DNA from: an uncultured Oscillibacter sp.
GTDB taxonomy: Bacteria; Bacillota; Clostridia; Oscillospirales; Oscillospiraceae
DNA: 64,000 nt
Direction of reading: 5' to 3'
Assembly (NCBI GenBank): GCA_905234565.1
Contig: CAJOHW010000003.1
Location: 1 to 64,000, forward strand
Part shown: piece by piece, positions 16,496-26,400 of the stretch
Position numbering within the stretch: the first letter of the stretch is position 1
Layout: every line of letters begins with the position of its first letter
The notes under the pieces: generated by a model
What the model was told of the DNA's origin: nothing
The model's database searches: none
The model's input: only the letters and a program-made list of their open reading frames with translations
Made by a program: the position numbers and the translations under genes

Positions 16496-18292
16496 TCAGT
16501 TCATAATTCCCTTCTGCACCGCCCAGAGATAGTCGTTGTAGGCGGAGAACAGGTTGTTGGCGTCAGAGGCCGCTTTTTCCTCCGCCGCTTTCAGCTCGTC
16601 CCGGGCGGACAGCAGGGCGTTTTTCGACAGGTTCCCCTGATGATAGCGCAGTTCCTGGGCTTTACAGGCCGCCTGCTGGGTTTCCAGGGCGGACAGGGAC
16701 GCCTGATAGATCTGGTAGTAGTCCAGCACCTGGGCGTAATGGGTCCGGAAGGACAGTTCAAAGCTCCGGACGGTGTTGTTGTAGGTGTTCTGATCCGCCG
16801 CCCAGGTGTGGATGGCCATGCGGTAGGTGTTGTTCTTCTCGTTGTAATGGGTGGATTTGCCCGTGTCGTTGAAGGTCTCCTGGGCGGCTTCCAGGGTCCG
16901 GGCAGCGGCGTAGAGGGAATAGCTCTTCTCCCGGGCGGAGGCCAGGTCCGCCTCCAAATCCATGGACCGCAGCTGCTCCTCCGTCACCTCCGGCAGGGCC
17001 CCTAACCGGATCTCCCCGGTGGGAGCGGTCCCCAGGAGGGCTTCCAGCTGCATTTTGTAGTTGGAGATGTTCATGCGCAGCGTCTCCAGGCCGCTGGCCA
17101 GGGCCGTGCGGCCGGATTTGGTCTGCTGAAGGGTCAAATTGGAGATCTGCCCCAGGTCATAGCGCAGTTCCATCTCCTCCACGGTCCGGTTCACGGCCGC
17201 CAGCTGCCGCTCTAAGGACGTTTCCTGGGCGTCCATGGCAATGAGGGCAATGTAGGTGGCCTCCCCCGCTTTGACCAGAGAATCCTGGGCATTGCGCAGC
17301 TGTAAGACCGTGTCGGCGTTGCTCCGCTGCATATCCCCGTTGCGGATGGACAGGAAGGTCTGATAGGCGGAATCATAGGCGCTCTGCATGGAGTTTGCCG
17401 CCACACCCGCCGCCATGGACTGCCCGCTCAGGCTTCCCGCAAGGTACATGGCGTCCTGGGCGGTGGCGATGCCGTTGATGCTGTCCCGGAGGTTGTTTTC
17501 TAATTTCTCATAGTCCGTGGACTGGATGCCGGTAATCGTCTCCTCCAAGCCCTGGACCGTCAGGTTATTGGCCCGCACCAGGGGAGCCACATCCGTGAAG
17601 GACACGAAGTCCAGTTTCTCCGGATTCACCGTCACCTGCTCCACCAGCTGTTCCAGTTTGTCCAGCTTTTTCTGTTCCTGGGCGCTGACTTCCCGGTCCC
17701 CCAGGTCCCACATCCTGCCGGACCCCTCCGCTTCATCCAGATCCTCCTGATAGCCGATAGGCCCATACCAGGGCTCCTCCGGGGGTTCCGGTTCCTCCGA
17801 TTTCTCCGGGGCGGGATCGGCCTCCGCTTCCGGCTCCGCCGGGGACGCCTCCACGTCAGATTCCTCCGGCGGCGTTTCGGCGTCGGAACGCTCCCCGTCC
17901 TCCGATGTCTCCATCAGCACCGCCTCGGCTAACATCTCCTGATCTTCCCCCTGGGATTCTTCCTCCCCGGTTTCTTCCAGGTTCAGGGCCAGCCAGCCGA
18001 TGGGTTCCGGCGGCGGGGCGGTCTGCTCCTCCCCGGAATCCTCGGCGTCCTCAAGGGCGGCGTCCTCCGCCGCGTCTTCGTCAGGTTCTCCGGGTTCCTC
18101 GGCTTCTTCTTCCGCCGGGACTTCCTCCGGTTCAGCCGCCGCCTCCGGCGCTTCCGGGGCCTCTATGGTCTCCTCCGTCCGAACGGCCTCCGCTTCGCTC
18201 TCCTCCGGCGTACCGGGGAACAGTCCCGCCGCCCCGGCGGAGGCGGTCATTGCCGCCGCCAGCAGTGCCGCCATAATCCGCGCTTTTGTCAT
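16496..18292 (-). CDS. TolC-like efflux protein with long acidic N-terminal region
   Basis: 598 residues. Signal peptide (1-22, MAALLAAAMTASAGA core), then about 180 residues dominated by Glu, Pro, Ala and Asp, then an all-helical region (about 205-598) whose internal duplication, NLT.Q and long-helix pattern match outer-membrane-efflux-protein (TolC/OEP) domains. In Gram-negative bacteria TolC is the exit duct. In a single-membrane cell its role would differ, perhaps spanning the thick wall or capping the adaptor. No beta-barrel-like segments are obvious to me. The start ATG overlaps the tetR stop (ATGA) and the MFP gene follows after 18 bases. The acidic region is likely a spacer or wall-facing segment. 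Confidence 0.75.
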   Translation of the reverse strand: MTKARIMAALLAAAMTASAGAAGLFPGTPEESEAEAVRTEETIEAPEAPEAAAEPEEVPAEEEAEEPGEPDEDAAEDAALEDAEDSGEEQTAPPPEPIGWLALNLEETGEEESQGEDQEMLAEAVLMETSEDGERSDAETPPEESDVEASPAEPEAEADPAPEKSEEPEPPEEPWYGPIGYQEDLDEAEGSGRMWDLGDREVSAQEQKKLDKLEQLVEQVTVNPEKLDFVSFTDVAPLVRANNLTVQGLEETITGIQSTDYEKLENNLRDSINGIATAQDAMYLAGSLSGQSMAAGVAANSMQSAYDSAYQTFLSIRNGDMQRSNADTVLQLRNAQDSLVKAGEATYIALIAMDAQETSLERQLAAVNRTVEEMELRYDLGQISNLTLQQTKSGRTALASGLETLRMNISNYKMQLEALLGTAPTGEIRLGALPEVTEEQLRSMDLEADLASAREKSYSLYAAARTLEAAQETFNDTGKSTHYNEKNNTYRMAIHTWAADQNTYNNTVRSFELSFRTHYAQVLDYYQIYQASLSALETQQAACKAQELRYHQGNLSKNALLSARDELKAAEEKAASDANNLFSAYNDYLWAVQKGIMN

Positions 18293-18924
18293 GGCTCCAT
18301 GCCTCCCTCTGTTTCCTCCGTTTTCACACAGCCCCACTGCAGGATCTCCAATTTCTCCATCAGTTCCTCCCGGTTCCGCTCCCCCCGCTCGGGATGTTCC
18401 AGGGTGGCCAGCACCGTGCCCACCAGGCTGAACGCCGTGAGACAGCACACTTGCAGGAGAAACGCCCGATCCTGCCGCCGGAACCTCCCCGCGTCCACAG
18501 CCCCCGCGTACAGCTCCATGACCTCCTCCGGGTTACTGACCACCATCCGGTCCAGGTCAATCTTGGGGTTAATGCGCATGACGCTGATCATGCGGTCCAT
18601 GACTGGGTGGGGCCCCTGGCGGAGCTGGTCTAAGAAGCTGTCGTAGATCACCACCGCCGTGCGGAAGATATCCCCCCTGGCCCGTTCCAGGATCTCCCGG
18701 ACCTCTTCCAGAATCTGTCCCCGCACGTCCTCCATGAGATAGGAGAACAGATCGCTCTTGTCGGTGAAGTACTGGTAGAAGCTGCCCCGGGGGATTCCGG
18801 CCCGGCGGATGATCTGGTTGATGGACGCCCGGGCAAAGGGCACCGCCGTGAATTCCGCCCAGGCGGCGTCCAAAAAGCGGCCGCGTTTCTCTTCCGGGAG
18901 ACGGAGAAACGTCTCGGTACACAT
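18289..18924 (-). CDS. TetR-family repressor of the efflux operon
   Basis: 211 residues. The N-terminal TetR helix-turn-helix is clear (ASINQIIRRAGIPRGSFYQYF, with the usual FYxYF end, at about 32-53), followed by a helical ligand-binding domain. First gene of the operon. Its stop overlaps the start of the tolC-like gene, so it is co-transcribed with its presumed targets. Two palindromes directly after the -10 of a consensus promoter are the likely self-operators, so a pump substrate probably lifts repression. Confidence 0.9.
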   Translation of the reverse strand: MCTETFLRLPEEKRGRFLDAAWAEFTAVPFARASINQIIRRAGIPRGSFYQYFTDKSDLFSYLMEDVRGQILEEVREILERARGDIFRTAVVIYDSFLDQLRQGPHPVMDRMISVMRINPKIDLDRMVVSNPEEVMELYAGAVDAGRFRRQDRAFLLQVCCLTAFSLVGTVLATLEHPERGERNREELMEKLEILQWGCVKTEETEGGMEP

Positions 18925-18951
18925 ATTCCTCTCCCCTCACAATTCGCCCTG

Positions 18952-18970
18952 TTGTGACAAACTGTCACAA
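18952..18970. promoter_or_regulatory. TetR operator candidate 1
   Basis: Perfect palindrome TTGTGAC-N5-GTCACAA, 19 bp, downstream of the transcription start predicted from the promoter at 18988-19016. Confidence 0.65.
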
Positions 18971-18971
18971 T

Positions 18972-18986
18972 ATGACAAGTTGTCAT
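18972..18986. promoter_or_regulatory. TetR operator candidate 2
   Basis: Perfect palindrome ATGACAA-N-TTGTCAT, 15 bp, immediately downstream of the -10 hexamer. It shares the TGACA/TGTCA half-site with candidate 1, so both may be bound by the same repressor. Confidence 0.65.
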
Positions 18987-18987
18987 G

Positions 18988-19016
18988 ATTATACAGAGGG
19001 AACCCCGCCCTGTCAA
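18988..19016 (-). promoter_or_regulatory. Consensus promoter of the efflux operon
   Basis: Minus strand TTGACA (19016-19011), 17-base spacer, TATAAT (18993-18988). A perfect sigma-A promoter, consistent with an operon kept off by a strong repressor. Confidence 0.85.
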
Positions 19017-19055
19017 CCGTCGTTTTCACGAAAAACCACGGCAGGCAAGGCGGGG

Positions 19056-19315
19056 GTCCTGGGCGGACAGCCAGTCCTGGGCGGACAGCCAGTCCTGGGC
19101 GGACAGCCAGCGCGCTCTAAAAGTTTTCTCTGTTCATAGCGTCTGCGACGGCAACGGTCCTTGGCGGACAGCCAGTCCTTGGCGGACAGCCAGCGCGCTC
19201 TAAAAGCTTTCTCTGTTCATAGCGTCTGCGACGGCAACGGTCCTTGGCGGACAGCCAGTCCTGGGCGGACAGCCAGCGCAAGGCTTTTTCTGTTCATAGC
19301 GTCTGCGACGGCAAC
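19056..19315. repeat. Nested tandem repeat array
   Basis: Seven copies of an 18-bp unit, GTCCTKGGCGGACAGCCA (19056, 19074, 19092, 19157, 19175, 19240, 19258), are grouped 3+2+2. Each group is followed by a longer unit (47 bp at 19110-19156 and 19193-19239, 40 bp at 19276-19315) that ends in GCGACGGCAAC. The longer unit resembles one half of the 78-bp dispersed element in reverse orientation (GCGCTCT...AAG.TTT...GACGGCAAC). The units encode no recognisable protein. The array lies between the efflux operon promoter and the end of the Na/Pi cotransporter gene. Confidence 0.9.
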
Positions 19316-19335
19316 AAAGGCGGGATCATTTCCCC

Positions 19336-21159
19336 TCATTCCTCCCCCGCCGGGGACGCCGCGTCCAGCAGGGCGAAATACTGGTCGCGGGCGGCACGGA
19401 AGGCGGCGTTGTACTTCTCGTCCCCGCCGGAGCGCAGACGCTCATAGTAGACGTGTTCATGGTCCGCCAGTTCCGGGTGGACCCGCACCACCGTGGCAAC
19501 GCCGATGTTGGAGCAGGCGGAACAGATCCGCCGCAGATCCGTCAGAAGGCTGGTATAGCTGGAATAGGCGTGGGAGCCGCACTGTCCCGCCCGGTTCCGC
19601 CGCTGGTTCCGGTGTTTCAGTTCGGTGATCAGCTCTCCCGCCGCCTGGACCCGGGGCTCTATCTCATAGGCCGCCTCCACGTTCCGCTTCTGGAAGGCGG
19701 ACTGGGCCAGATCTAAGATTCCCTGTACCGCCTCCTCCGCCGCGGCCAGTTCCCGCAGAGCGGTTTTCGAGTAGGAGGCGCGGTGCTGGTCCAGTCCGGC
19801 GGCGTTGTTGGCGATGTGGACGGCGTAGTCCCCCAGGCGCTCAAAGTCGGAGATGATCTTATAGTACTGGTCCAGAATCGTGACGTGGAGGTCCAGTTGG
19901 AGATGGGGCAGCAGTTCCATGGTGTACCGGCTCAGGTGGTCCGTCATGGCGTCGATGCGCTCCTCCTCCGCCATCAGCTTTTCCCGGGCGTTTCCGTCAA
20001 ACCGTTCCAGAAGCCGGAAGGACCGCTGGATGTTGTCCCGGGAGGCCCGGAAGATGGTCAGAAGCAGTTCATAGCAGCTGTTCAGGGCCAGGGCGGGGGT
20101 GTTGAAGAACACCGGGTTCAGTGCGTCCAGCTTCTCCTGATATTTTCCCCCCTGTTTCGCCCCCTCCGGGCCGTCCGGCACGATCCGCCGGCTCATGGTC
20201 TCATAGACCCCCAGCATGGGCAGCAATAACACGGCGCAGGTCAGATTGAACACCGTATTCGTATTGGCGATGATGCCGGAGTTCACGGTGGTATCCCACA
20301 GCCTGTCCAGCAGTCCCAGGGCGTGGACCGCCGCCACCCCCGCCAGCACAAGCACCGTCTTGCTGAGGTTGAACAGGATGTTCACCACCCCCACCCGCTT
20401 GGCGTCCGGCTCCGCGCCGATGGAACAGACAATGGCAGTGGTGACGCAGTCCCCTAAGTAGATGCCCACAATGACGGCGTAAATGGACTTGAAGGTCAAA
20501 AGCCCCGTGGCGGAGAACGCCTGTAAAATGCCCACCGTGGCGGAGGAGCTTTGCAGCAGAAAGGCGATGCCCGCCCCGGTCAGATAGCCCAGCACCGGGT
20601 TGGACCCCAGCCGGGCGAACAGGCCCTCGATCATGCCGGACTCCGCCAGGGCGTTCACTGCCCCGGTCATGTTCAGCAGTCCGGAGAACAGCACCCCAAA
20701 GCCGATGGCGATGCCTCCGATGGATCGGGCGTTTTTGATCTTCCCGGTCATAATCACCCCCATGCCCAGAATCAGGGCCACGGAGGACAGTGTGGCGGGC
20801 TGGAAGAACCGCAGCCAGGACACGCCGCCGGAGGCGTCCAGGTCCAGCAGGCGGATGATCTGGCCCGTGACGGTGGTGCCCACGTTGGCCCCCACCAGAA
20901 TCCCCAGGGACTGCCGCAGGGTCAGAATCCCCGCCCCCACCAGGCCCGCCGTAATGACGATGGTGGCGGTGGAGGACTGGATCAGGGCCGTCACCAGCAT
21001 TCCCAGCACAAAGGCCTTCACCGGATTGTTGGTCACGTGCTCCATGGCGATTTTCAGGGTGCCGGAGGCATTTTCCTTTAAGGAATCCCCCATGAGCCGC
21101 ATCCCGTACAGGAACATGGCAAGGCCTCCCAGCAGGGAGAGAATGTCATAGAAATCCAT
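19336..21159 (-). CDS. Na/Pi cotransporter family protein with PhoU-like C-terminus
   Basis: 607 residues. The membrane half (1-330) carries the duplicated signature of NptA/type II Na-phosphate cotransporters: ALIQSSTATIVIT near 58 and FLLQSSSATVGIL near 215. After about residue 345 comes a helical cytoplasmic region similar to PhoU domains (pairs of long helices with DHLSRYTMELLP, DFERLGDYAVHIANNA). It probably imports phosphate with Na+, or exports it, with the PhoU part sensing. It has its own promoter. No terminator is seen after the stop at 19336: transcription would run into the repeat array. Confidence 0.9.
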   Translation of the reverse strand: MDFYDILSLLGGLAMFLYGMRLMGDSLKENASGTLKIAMEHVTNNPVKAFVLGMLVTALIQSSTATIVITAGLVGAGILTLRQSLGILVGANVGTTVTGQIIRLLDLDASGGVSWLRFFQPATLSSVALILGMGVIMTGKIKNARSIGGIAIGFGVLFSGLLNMTGAVNALAESGMIEGLFARLGSNPVLGYLTGAGIAFLLQSSSATVGILQAFSATGLLTFKSIYAVIVGIYLGDCVTTAIVCSIGAEPDAKRVGVVNILFNLSKTVLVLAGVAAVHALGLLDRLWDTTVNSGIIANTNTVFNLTCAVLLLPMLGVYETMSRRIVPDGPEGAKQGGKYQEKLDALNPVFFNTPALALNSCYELLLTIFRASRDNIQRSFRLLERFDGNAREKLMAEEERIDAMTDHLSRYTMELLPHLQLDLHVTILDQYYKIISDFERLGDYAVHIANNAAGLDQHRASYSKTALRELAAAEEAVQGILDLAQSAFQKRNVEAAYEIEPRVQAAGELITELKHRNQRRNRAGQCGSHAYSSYTSLLTDLRRICSACSNIGVATVVRVHPELADHEHVYYERLRSGGDEKYNAAFRAARDQYFALLDAASPAGEE

Positions 21160-21207
21160 AGGCTTCCCTTTCTGTCAGAGGTTTGGCGGATACGGACAGA
21201 TACGCCC

Positions 21208-21236
21208 AGTATACCCTATCCCTTCCGGGAAAGCAA
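21208..21236 (-). promoter_or_regulatory. Promoter of Na/Pi cotransporter gene
   Basis: Minus strand TTGCTT (21236-21231), 17-base spacer, TATACT (21213-21208). Confidence 0.6.
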
Positions 21237-21237
21237 C

Positions 21238-21275
21238 GCGGCGGGAGAAAGTTTTCAAAAACTTTCTCCCGCCGC
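21238..21275. terminator. Long perfect hairpin after MMPL gene
   Basis: 38-bp perfect inverted repeat: an 18-bp stem (starts GCGGCGGGAGAAAG) with a two-base loop. The T runs are inside the stem top rather than after it. It most likely ends the MMPL transcript on the minus strand. Confidence 0.75.
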
Positions 21276-21297
21276 AGTAAGGTTACACCGCTTCCCC

Positions 21298-23460
21298 TCA
21301 CTCCGCCGCGCCAGCCGCCGCCGTCTCCGGCAGGGGTTCCGGCACAGGCTCCGGCGGCGGGGCCGGGGGCATAGTTTGAGGCGCGGCTGGGGACGGCGCT
21401 TTGCGCCAGTTGCGGGTGGTCTTGTTGAACACCGGTTCAAACAGGCACAGCACCGCCGGAAGAAGAAACAGACAGATCAGGGCCGAGATCACCGCTCCCC
21501 GGGCCAGCATGGTGCAAATGGCCCCGATCATGCCGATGGAGGCGATAAACGACACCCCCAGGGTAGCGGCGAAAAGCACCAGGGCGCTGGTGATGATGGA
21601 GGGGTCGGAGCTGTCCGCCGCAATGCGGATGGCCTCTTTCCGGTCCTTCCCCGCCTGCAATTCCTCCTGGAACCGGGAGGTCATGAGAATGGCGTAGTCC
21701 ACCGTGGCCCCCAGCTGGATGCTGCTGATGATGATGGGGGAGAGGAAGAAGATCTCCGTGCCCTTGAGATAGCTGATGCCCTGGTTGATGAAAATCGCCA
21801 GCTCAATGGCCGCCACCAGCACCGCCGGAATGGTGAGGGACTGGAAGGTCAGGGCCACAATCACAAAGATCGCCACCGCCGACAGGATGTTCGTCACCTG
21901 GATGTCCACCAGGCTGGTCTCAATGAGGCCCTGATACATAGCCCCCTCTCCCGTCACCATGGCGTTGGGGTCGTACCGGTGCAGAATTTCGTCCATAGCC
22001 TGGAGCTGTTCCGCCGTCTCTGTGGTGGCAGACTTCAGGGAGGAGTTTACCATCATCAGCTGATAGCCCCCCTGTTTCAGCATCTCCGACACGGCGGCGG
22101 GGATGAAAAACTCCGGAATCCCCGTGCCCAGAATCTTGTGGTAGGACACCACGGAGCTGATCCCCGGCAGGGCCTCCAAAGCCGCCTCAATCTCCCCCAT
22201 CTCCGTGCCGCTCAAATCGTCCCGCAGAACGATGAAGTGGGAGGAGGCCATGTCAAAGGCGGTTTTCATCTTGTCGTTGGCCACAATGGACGGGGTATCC
22301 GGCGGCAGGGTGGTGTCCACGGTGTAGAAGAACTCCGCGTGGTTGGAGCAGTAGATGGCGGGCGCCGCCAGCAGGGCCATGAACACCGCCATGCCCACCC
22401 GGTGGCGGATGACAAAGGCGTTGCTGTGGTTCAGCTTCGGAATCAGCACCCGGTGGCGGTGCTTTTCAATCCGCTGGTCAAAGAGCAGCAGCATGGAGGG
22501 CAGCACCAGCACCACCGTGGTCACCCCCAGGATCACGCCCTTCACCATCACCACGCCCAGGTCCATGCCCAGTTTCATTTTCATAAAGCACAGGGCCAGA
22601 AACCCCGCGATGGTGGTCAGGCTGGACCCGGACAGGGACTTGAACGCCGCCACAATGGCCTTGGCCATGGCGTCCCGGGGATCCGGGTGCAGGGGCCGCT
22701 CCGCCACATACCGATGGTACAGGAAGATGCAGTAGTCCACAGTGACGCCCAGCTGTAATACCGCCGCAATGGCCTTGGTGATGAAGGAGATCTCCCCCAA
22801 AAAGACGTTGGTGCCCATGTTGTACACCACGGCGATGCCGATGCTCATGATCAGCACAAAGGGCAGGACTGTGGATTCCAAGCACAGCGTCATGACCACC
22901 AGGGCCAGGGCCACCGCCACCGCCACAAACAGCACCAGTTCATTGTTCATCAGATCCTGGGTGTCCTTCACCACCACGGAGAACCCCGCCAGGAAGCACT
23001 TTTCGCTGCACAGGGCCCGGATGGCGTCAATGGCCCGGATGGTCTCGTCCGACGCCCCGGCGTGGCTGTACTGGATGATCATCATAGTGGCCTCGCCGGA
23101 GAAGAACATATCCCGGAAGTTGGCGGGGATCATCTCCGTGGGGATCTGGACGCCTACCAGATTGCTGACCCACAGGGCGTTGGACACCCCGTCCACCTTT
23201 TTGATGTCGTTCACCAGCTGGTTGGCGTACCCCGCCGGCATTCCCTCCACAATCAGCATATTGGTGGCCGCCATGTGGAAGGGTTCTTCCAGCAGTTTCT
23301 CCCCCTGGGAGGCGGGCAGGTCCGCCGGGATGTAGGACAGAATGTCATAGTTTACCCGGGTGGCGATGTAGCCCAGGGCGGAGGGGATCATCAGCAGTAC
23401 CGCCACGGTCATGACCAGGGAGGGTTTCCGGGTCAGCCAGTGGGCAATTTTGTCAAGCAT
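21298..23460 (-). CDS. MMPL/RND-superfamily transporter
   Basis: 720-residue membrane protein with two repeats of one TM, an extracytoplasmic loop and a five-TM block, as in MMPL proteins that export lipids or siderophores in actinobacteria and related substrates in Firmicutes. TM segments near 14-32, 175-330 and again 505-690. The motifs GVTVDYCIFLYHRY and GATVDYAILMTSRF hold the paired Asp-Tyr of proton relay in the family. The C-terminal 40 residues are Pro/Ala/Glu-rich. It starts 11 bases after the coiled-coil gene and almost certainly works with that product. Divergent TetR control. Confidence 0.9.
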   Translation of the reverse strand: MLDKIAHWLTRKPSLVMTVAVLLMIPSALGYIATRVNYDILSYIPADLPASQGEKLLEEPFHMAATNMLIVEGMPAGYANQLVNDIKKVDGVSNALWVSNLVGVQIPTEMIPANFRDMFFSGEATMMIIQYSHAGASDETIRAIDAIRALCSEKCFLAGFSVVVKDTQDLMNNELVLFVAVAVALALVVMTLCLESTVLPFVLIMSIGIAVVYNMGTNVFLGEISFITKAIAAVLQLGVTVDYCIFLYHRYVAERPLHPDPRDAMAKAIVAAFKSLSGSSLTTIAGFLALCFMKMKLGMDLGVVMVKGVILGVTTVVLVLPSMLLLFDQRIEKHRHRVLIPKLNHSNAFVIRHRVGMAVFMALLAAPAIYCSNHAEFFYTVDTTLPPDTPSIVANDKMKTAFDMASSHFIVLRDDLSGTEMGEIEAALEALPGISSVVSYHKILGTGIPEFFIPAAVSEMLKQGGYQLMMVNSSLKSATTETAEQLQAMDEILHRYDPNAMVTGEGAMYQGLIETSLVDIQVTNILSAVAIFVIVALTFQSLTIPAVLVAAIELAIFINQGISYLKGTEIFFLSPIIISSIQLGATVDYAILMTSRFQEELQAGKDRKEAIRIAADSSDPSIITSALVLFAATLGVSFIASIGMIGAICTMLARGAVISALICLFLLPAVLCLFEPVFNKTTRNWRKAPSPAAPQTMPPAPPPEPVPEPLPETAAAGAAE

Positions 23461-23471
23461 GGTTCACCTCG

Positions 23472-26400
23472 TCACTGGAAGATGCCGGAGACAGTGTGCC
23501 ACAGATCCCGGAACATCTTCCCGATGCGGCCCAGGAGCGTGGCAGGTTTCTCGTCAGCCGACGCGCCGTCACTTTCGGAGGCGGCAGTCTCGTCATCCTC
23601 CTCCGGCACCTCAATCTCCTGGGTGCGGATCAAGATCTGTACGCTCTGGGGAGCGGGATTGGAGGGAGAGGTCAGGGACTCCGCCGCCGCCGTGGCGTCC
23701 ATCAGCAAAAGGTTGTTGGTGTCCCCTGTGTACTCGTCCCAGGCGTCCTCAATGAGGTCTGTAATGGTGTCTTTCGCGTCCTGAAGGTCCTGGGTGGAGT
23801 CCATGCTGTCCGCCGCCTTGCGGAGGGTGGAGGACAGGCCCCCCAAACTCTGATGGGTGCCCGCGTCCAAATCGGTACCGGCGGACTTGGCCAGGGACTC
23901 TGTGGCGGAGATCAGGCGGTTGGTGTCCCGGACCGCCGCGGCGGCGGTGGTGCCCAGCTGGCCCAGGGTGGAGAGGACCTGCTGTAATTTGGGCTCATAG
24001 CCGTTGAGGACGTTTCGCAGATTGTCCGCGTCCGTCAGTACGTTCTGGACAATGCCGGAGGCCTCCCGCAGTTTGGCGGAGCCGTCCCGGGCGGCGGCGC
24101 TGACGCCCCGGAGAACCTCGGAGGTCCCCGTCACGTCCTGGATGGTCTGCCGCAGCGCGCCGGAGGTGTCCGACAGGGCGGAGAGGGTCTGCCGCAAAGC
24201 GCCGGAGGTGCCCCGCAGTTCCCCGGAGGTGTCCGACAAGGCCCCTAAAGTCTCCCGCAGGGAGCCGGAGGTCCCCCGGAGGGCGGAGAGGGTGGTCCGC
24301 AGATCCCCGGAGGCGGAGCCAATGGCGCTGAGGGTGGACCGCAGGTCCCGGGACGCCCCCCGCAGATCCCCGGAGGTATCCCGCAGGGTTTCGGAGAGAT
24401 CCTCCACGTCGTCCATCAGATCCGTCAGTCTCCCCAGCCGCTGGCAGAGGTCGGAGAGCTGGCGGACCACCTGGGCGGTGGGGGCGGCGATGCTTTGCAG
24501 GGTATCGTTGGCGGATCCGGCGATGTCGCCGCTGGTCCGATTGATGCCGCTTCGGATCTGGCCCTCAATCTTTTCCCCTAAGTACTCGCTGGTGATCAGC
24601 TCTAAGGCGGCTTTCTCTCCCTCGCCGCTGTTGTAGATGGTCCATACCCGGGCCATAAGGGGGGCCAGTTTGGGATCCCGGCCCGTGGACCGGAGAATCA
24701 GGGCTGCAAAATCTTCATAGCTCTCCGCGTGATACAGGGTCTGTAAGGACTGGTACAGGGTGGTCAACCCCTGGGCCTCGATCATGGCGGCTTTCGTCTC
24801 GTCATCCAAGTCCTCATTGGTAAAGAGGCCCACTACCGCCTCCCGCTGTTCCTCCGGGAGATTCTTCGCGGCGTCCAGCTGGCCCAGCATGACCCGGTAG
24901 AAGGCCGCCTCGTCTCCGCTCTGGGCCAGGGCGTAGAGCTGTCCCACGGACACCACTTGGTCCAGCAGGGCGCTGGCGGAGGCAGTGTCCCCGCTGTCCT
25001 CGTCGTCATAGTCGTCGTAATCCGGCAGGGAGATCCGGGCGGTATCCAGGGCCCGGGCCAGACGGTTCAGACTGGTTTGCAGATCCGCCGTCTTGTCCAG
25101 CACGGACCGCACATCGTCTCCCCCGTCCTCCAAATCCTCTAAGCCGTCCTCCAAATCCTCCAAACCGCCCTCTACATTTTTTAAGCTCCGGTCCAGATCC
25201 GACAATCCGTCCTCCACGTCCCGGAGGCTCCCTTCCATGTCGCCCAAACCGTCCTCTGTGTCCCGCAGGCCGTCCCGGGTATCCCCCAAGCCGTCCTCTA
25301 CCTCAGCCAAGCGGTTCTCCACCTGTTCCAACCCGGACTGGGTGTCCGTCAAACCGCCTTCCACCCCTTCCAGACCGCTGACCGTCACGGCCAGGCTCCG
25401 CTCTACCTTTTCCAGTCCCCCTTCCAGGGACGCCATGCCCCCTTCCAGGGTCTCTAAGATGCCGTCAGAATCGGAAAGGACCTTTTGCAGCTGCAAGGTG
25501 GTGTCCAGGAGGGTATTGGCGGCGTCCTTGCCGCTGGTGACAAAGGCGCTGGCGTCCCGGGCCTCCTGGGCGATGGGGTCCAGGGCCCCCGCCACGTCAT
25601 TCAGGTCCTTTCGGACGCTGTCAATGTTCTGGTACACGCCGCTCTTTCCGCTGGACACGGTCTGGCGGGCCTTATCTAAGGTATCCAAGCCGTTGGCGGT
25701 GTCGTTGAGGCTGCTTTTCATGGCGTTGAAGGAGTCCAGCACCGTGTCTAAGCTGTCGGACAGTTTGTGGTAGCTGTCCTCTAAGTCCTCTTTTCTCTCG
25801 CTGAGTTTGGCGATCTCCTCTAACTGGGACAATGTAGCGGGCACCATCATAAAGGTCAGTCCCCCGAAGGAGAAGTCCTCCGCCCCTACCCGGATGCTGA
25901 AGTGCTGTTCCTCCCCGGGGAAGGCCAGGAACAGCACCGCCCGCAGGTTGCCGATGAGCTGGAGCTGTGCCCCGGGGGCCTCCAGGGACAGAATGTCGTC
26001 CTGGTTAAACACGGCGGTGGCGGTTAGGATGTAGTTGTTCCGGGCATAGTCGCTGGCCTCCAAATTGGGCAGGGCGTCCACGTTGATCTCCACCAGCCCG
26101 GTTTTTCCCGCCAAATCCTCCGCCCGGGCGGCCACGCCGTTGAGCCGGTAGTGGACGGACAGAGTCCAGGGCAGATTCCGGAAGGGGGCGCTGGTTTTGC
26201 CCTCAAAGTAGAAGTGGGTGGGGGCCGTGCGGTCAAACCGGAAGGTCACCTTCCCCCCCTCCTGGGCGGGAGAGGAGCCGTCCGTCAGATTCGTGACGCT
26301 GTCATAGACGCCGTAGTCCGTCAGGGCCTGGGTGCCGTTGAGGACATAGCTTTTCACCACACTGCCGTCGGACAGATTGCCGTAGTAGTCCGTGGTGGCG

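Noticed and set aside
15107-17005. Long plus-strand open frame (632 codons) opposite MFP and TolC-like genes
   Set aside because: Antisense shadow of two well-supported genes. Repeated LGHGDL-like strings only reflect the coiled-coil repeats read backwards.
19056-19315. CRISPR array
   Set aside because: The 18-bp units are directly adjacent, the intervening units are also repeats, and there are no unique spacers and no cas genes.
18985-19447. Plus-strand reading frames through the tandem array encoding WADSQ repeats
   Set aside because: Starts lack ribosome sites, the frames run out of the array into antisense of the Na/Pi gene, and the composition is not protein-like.
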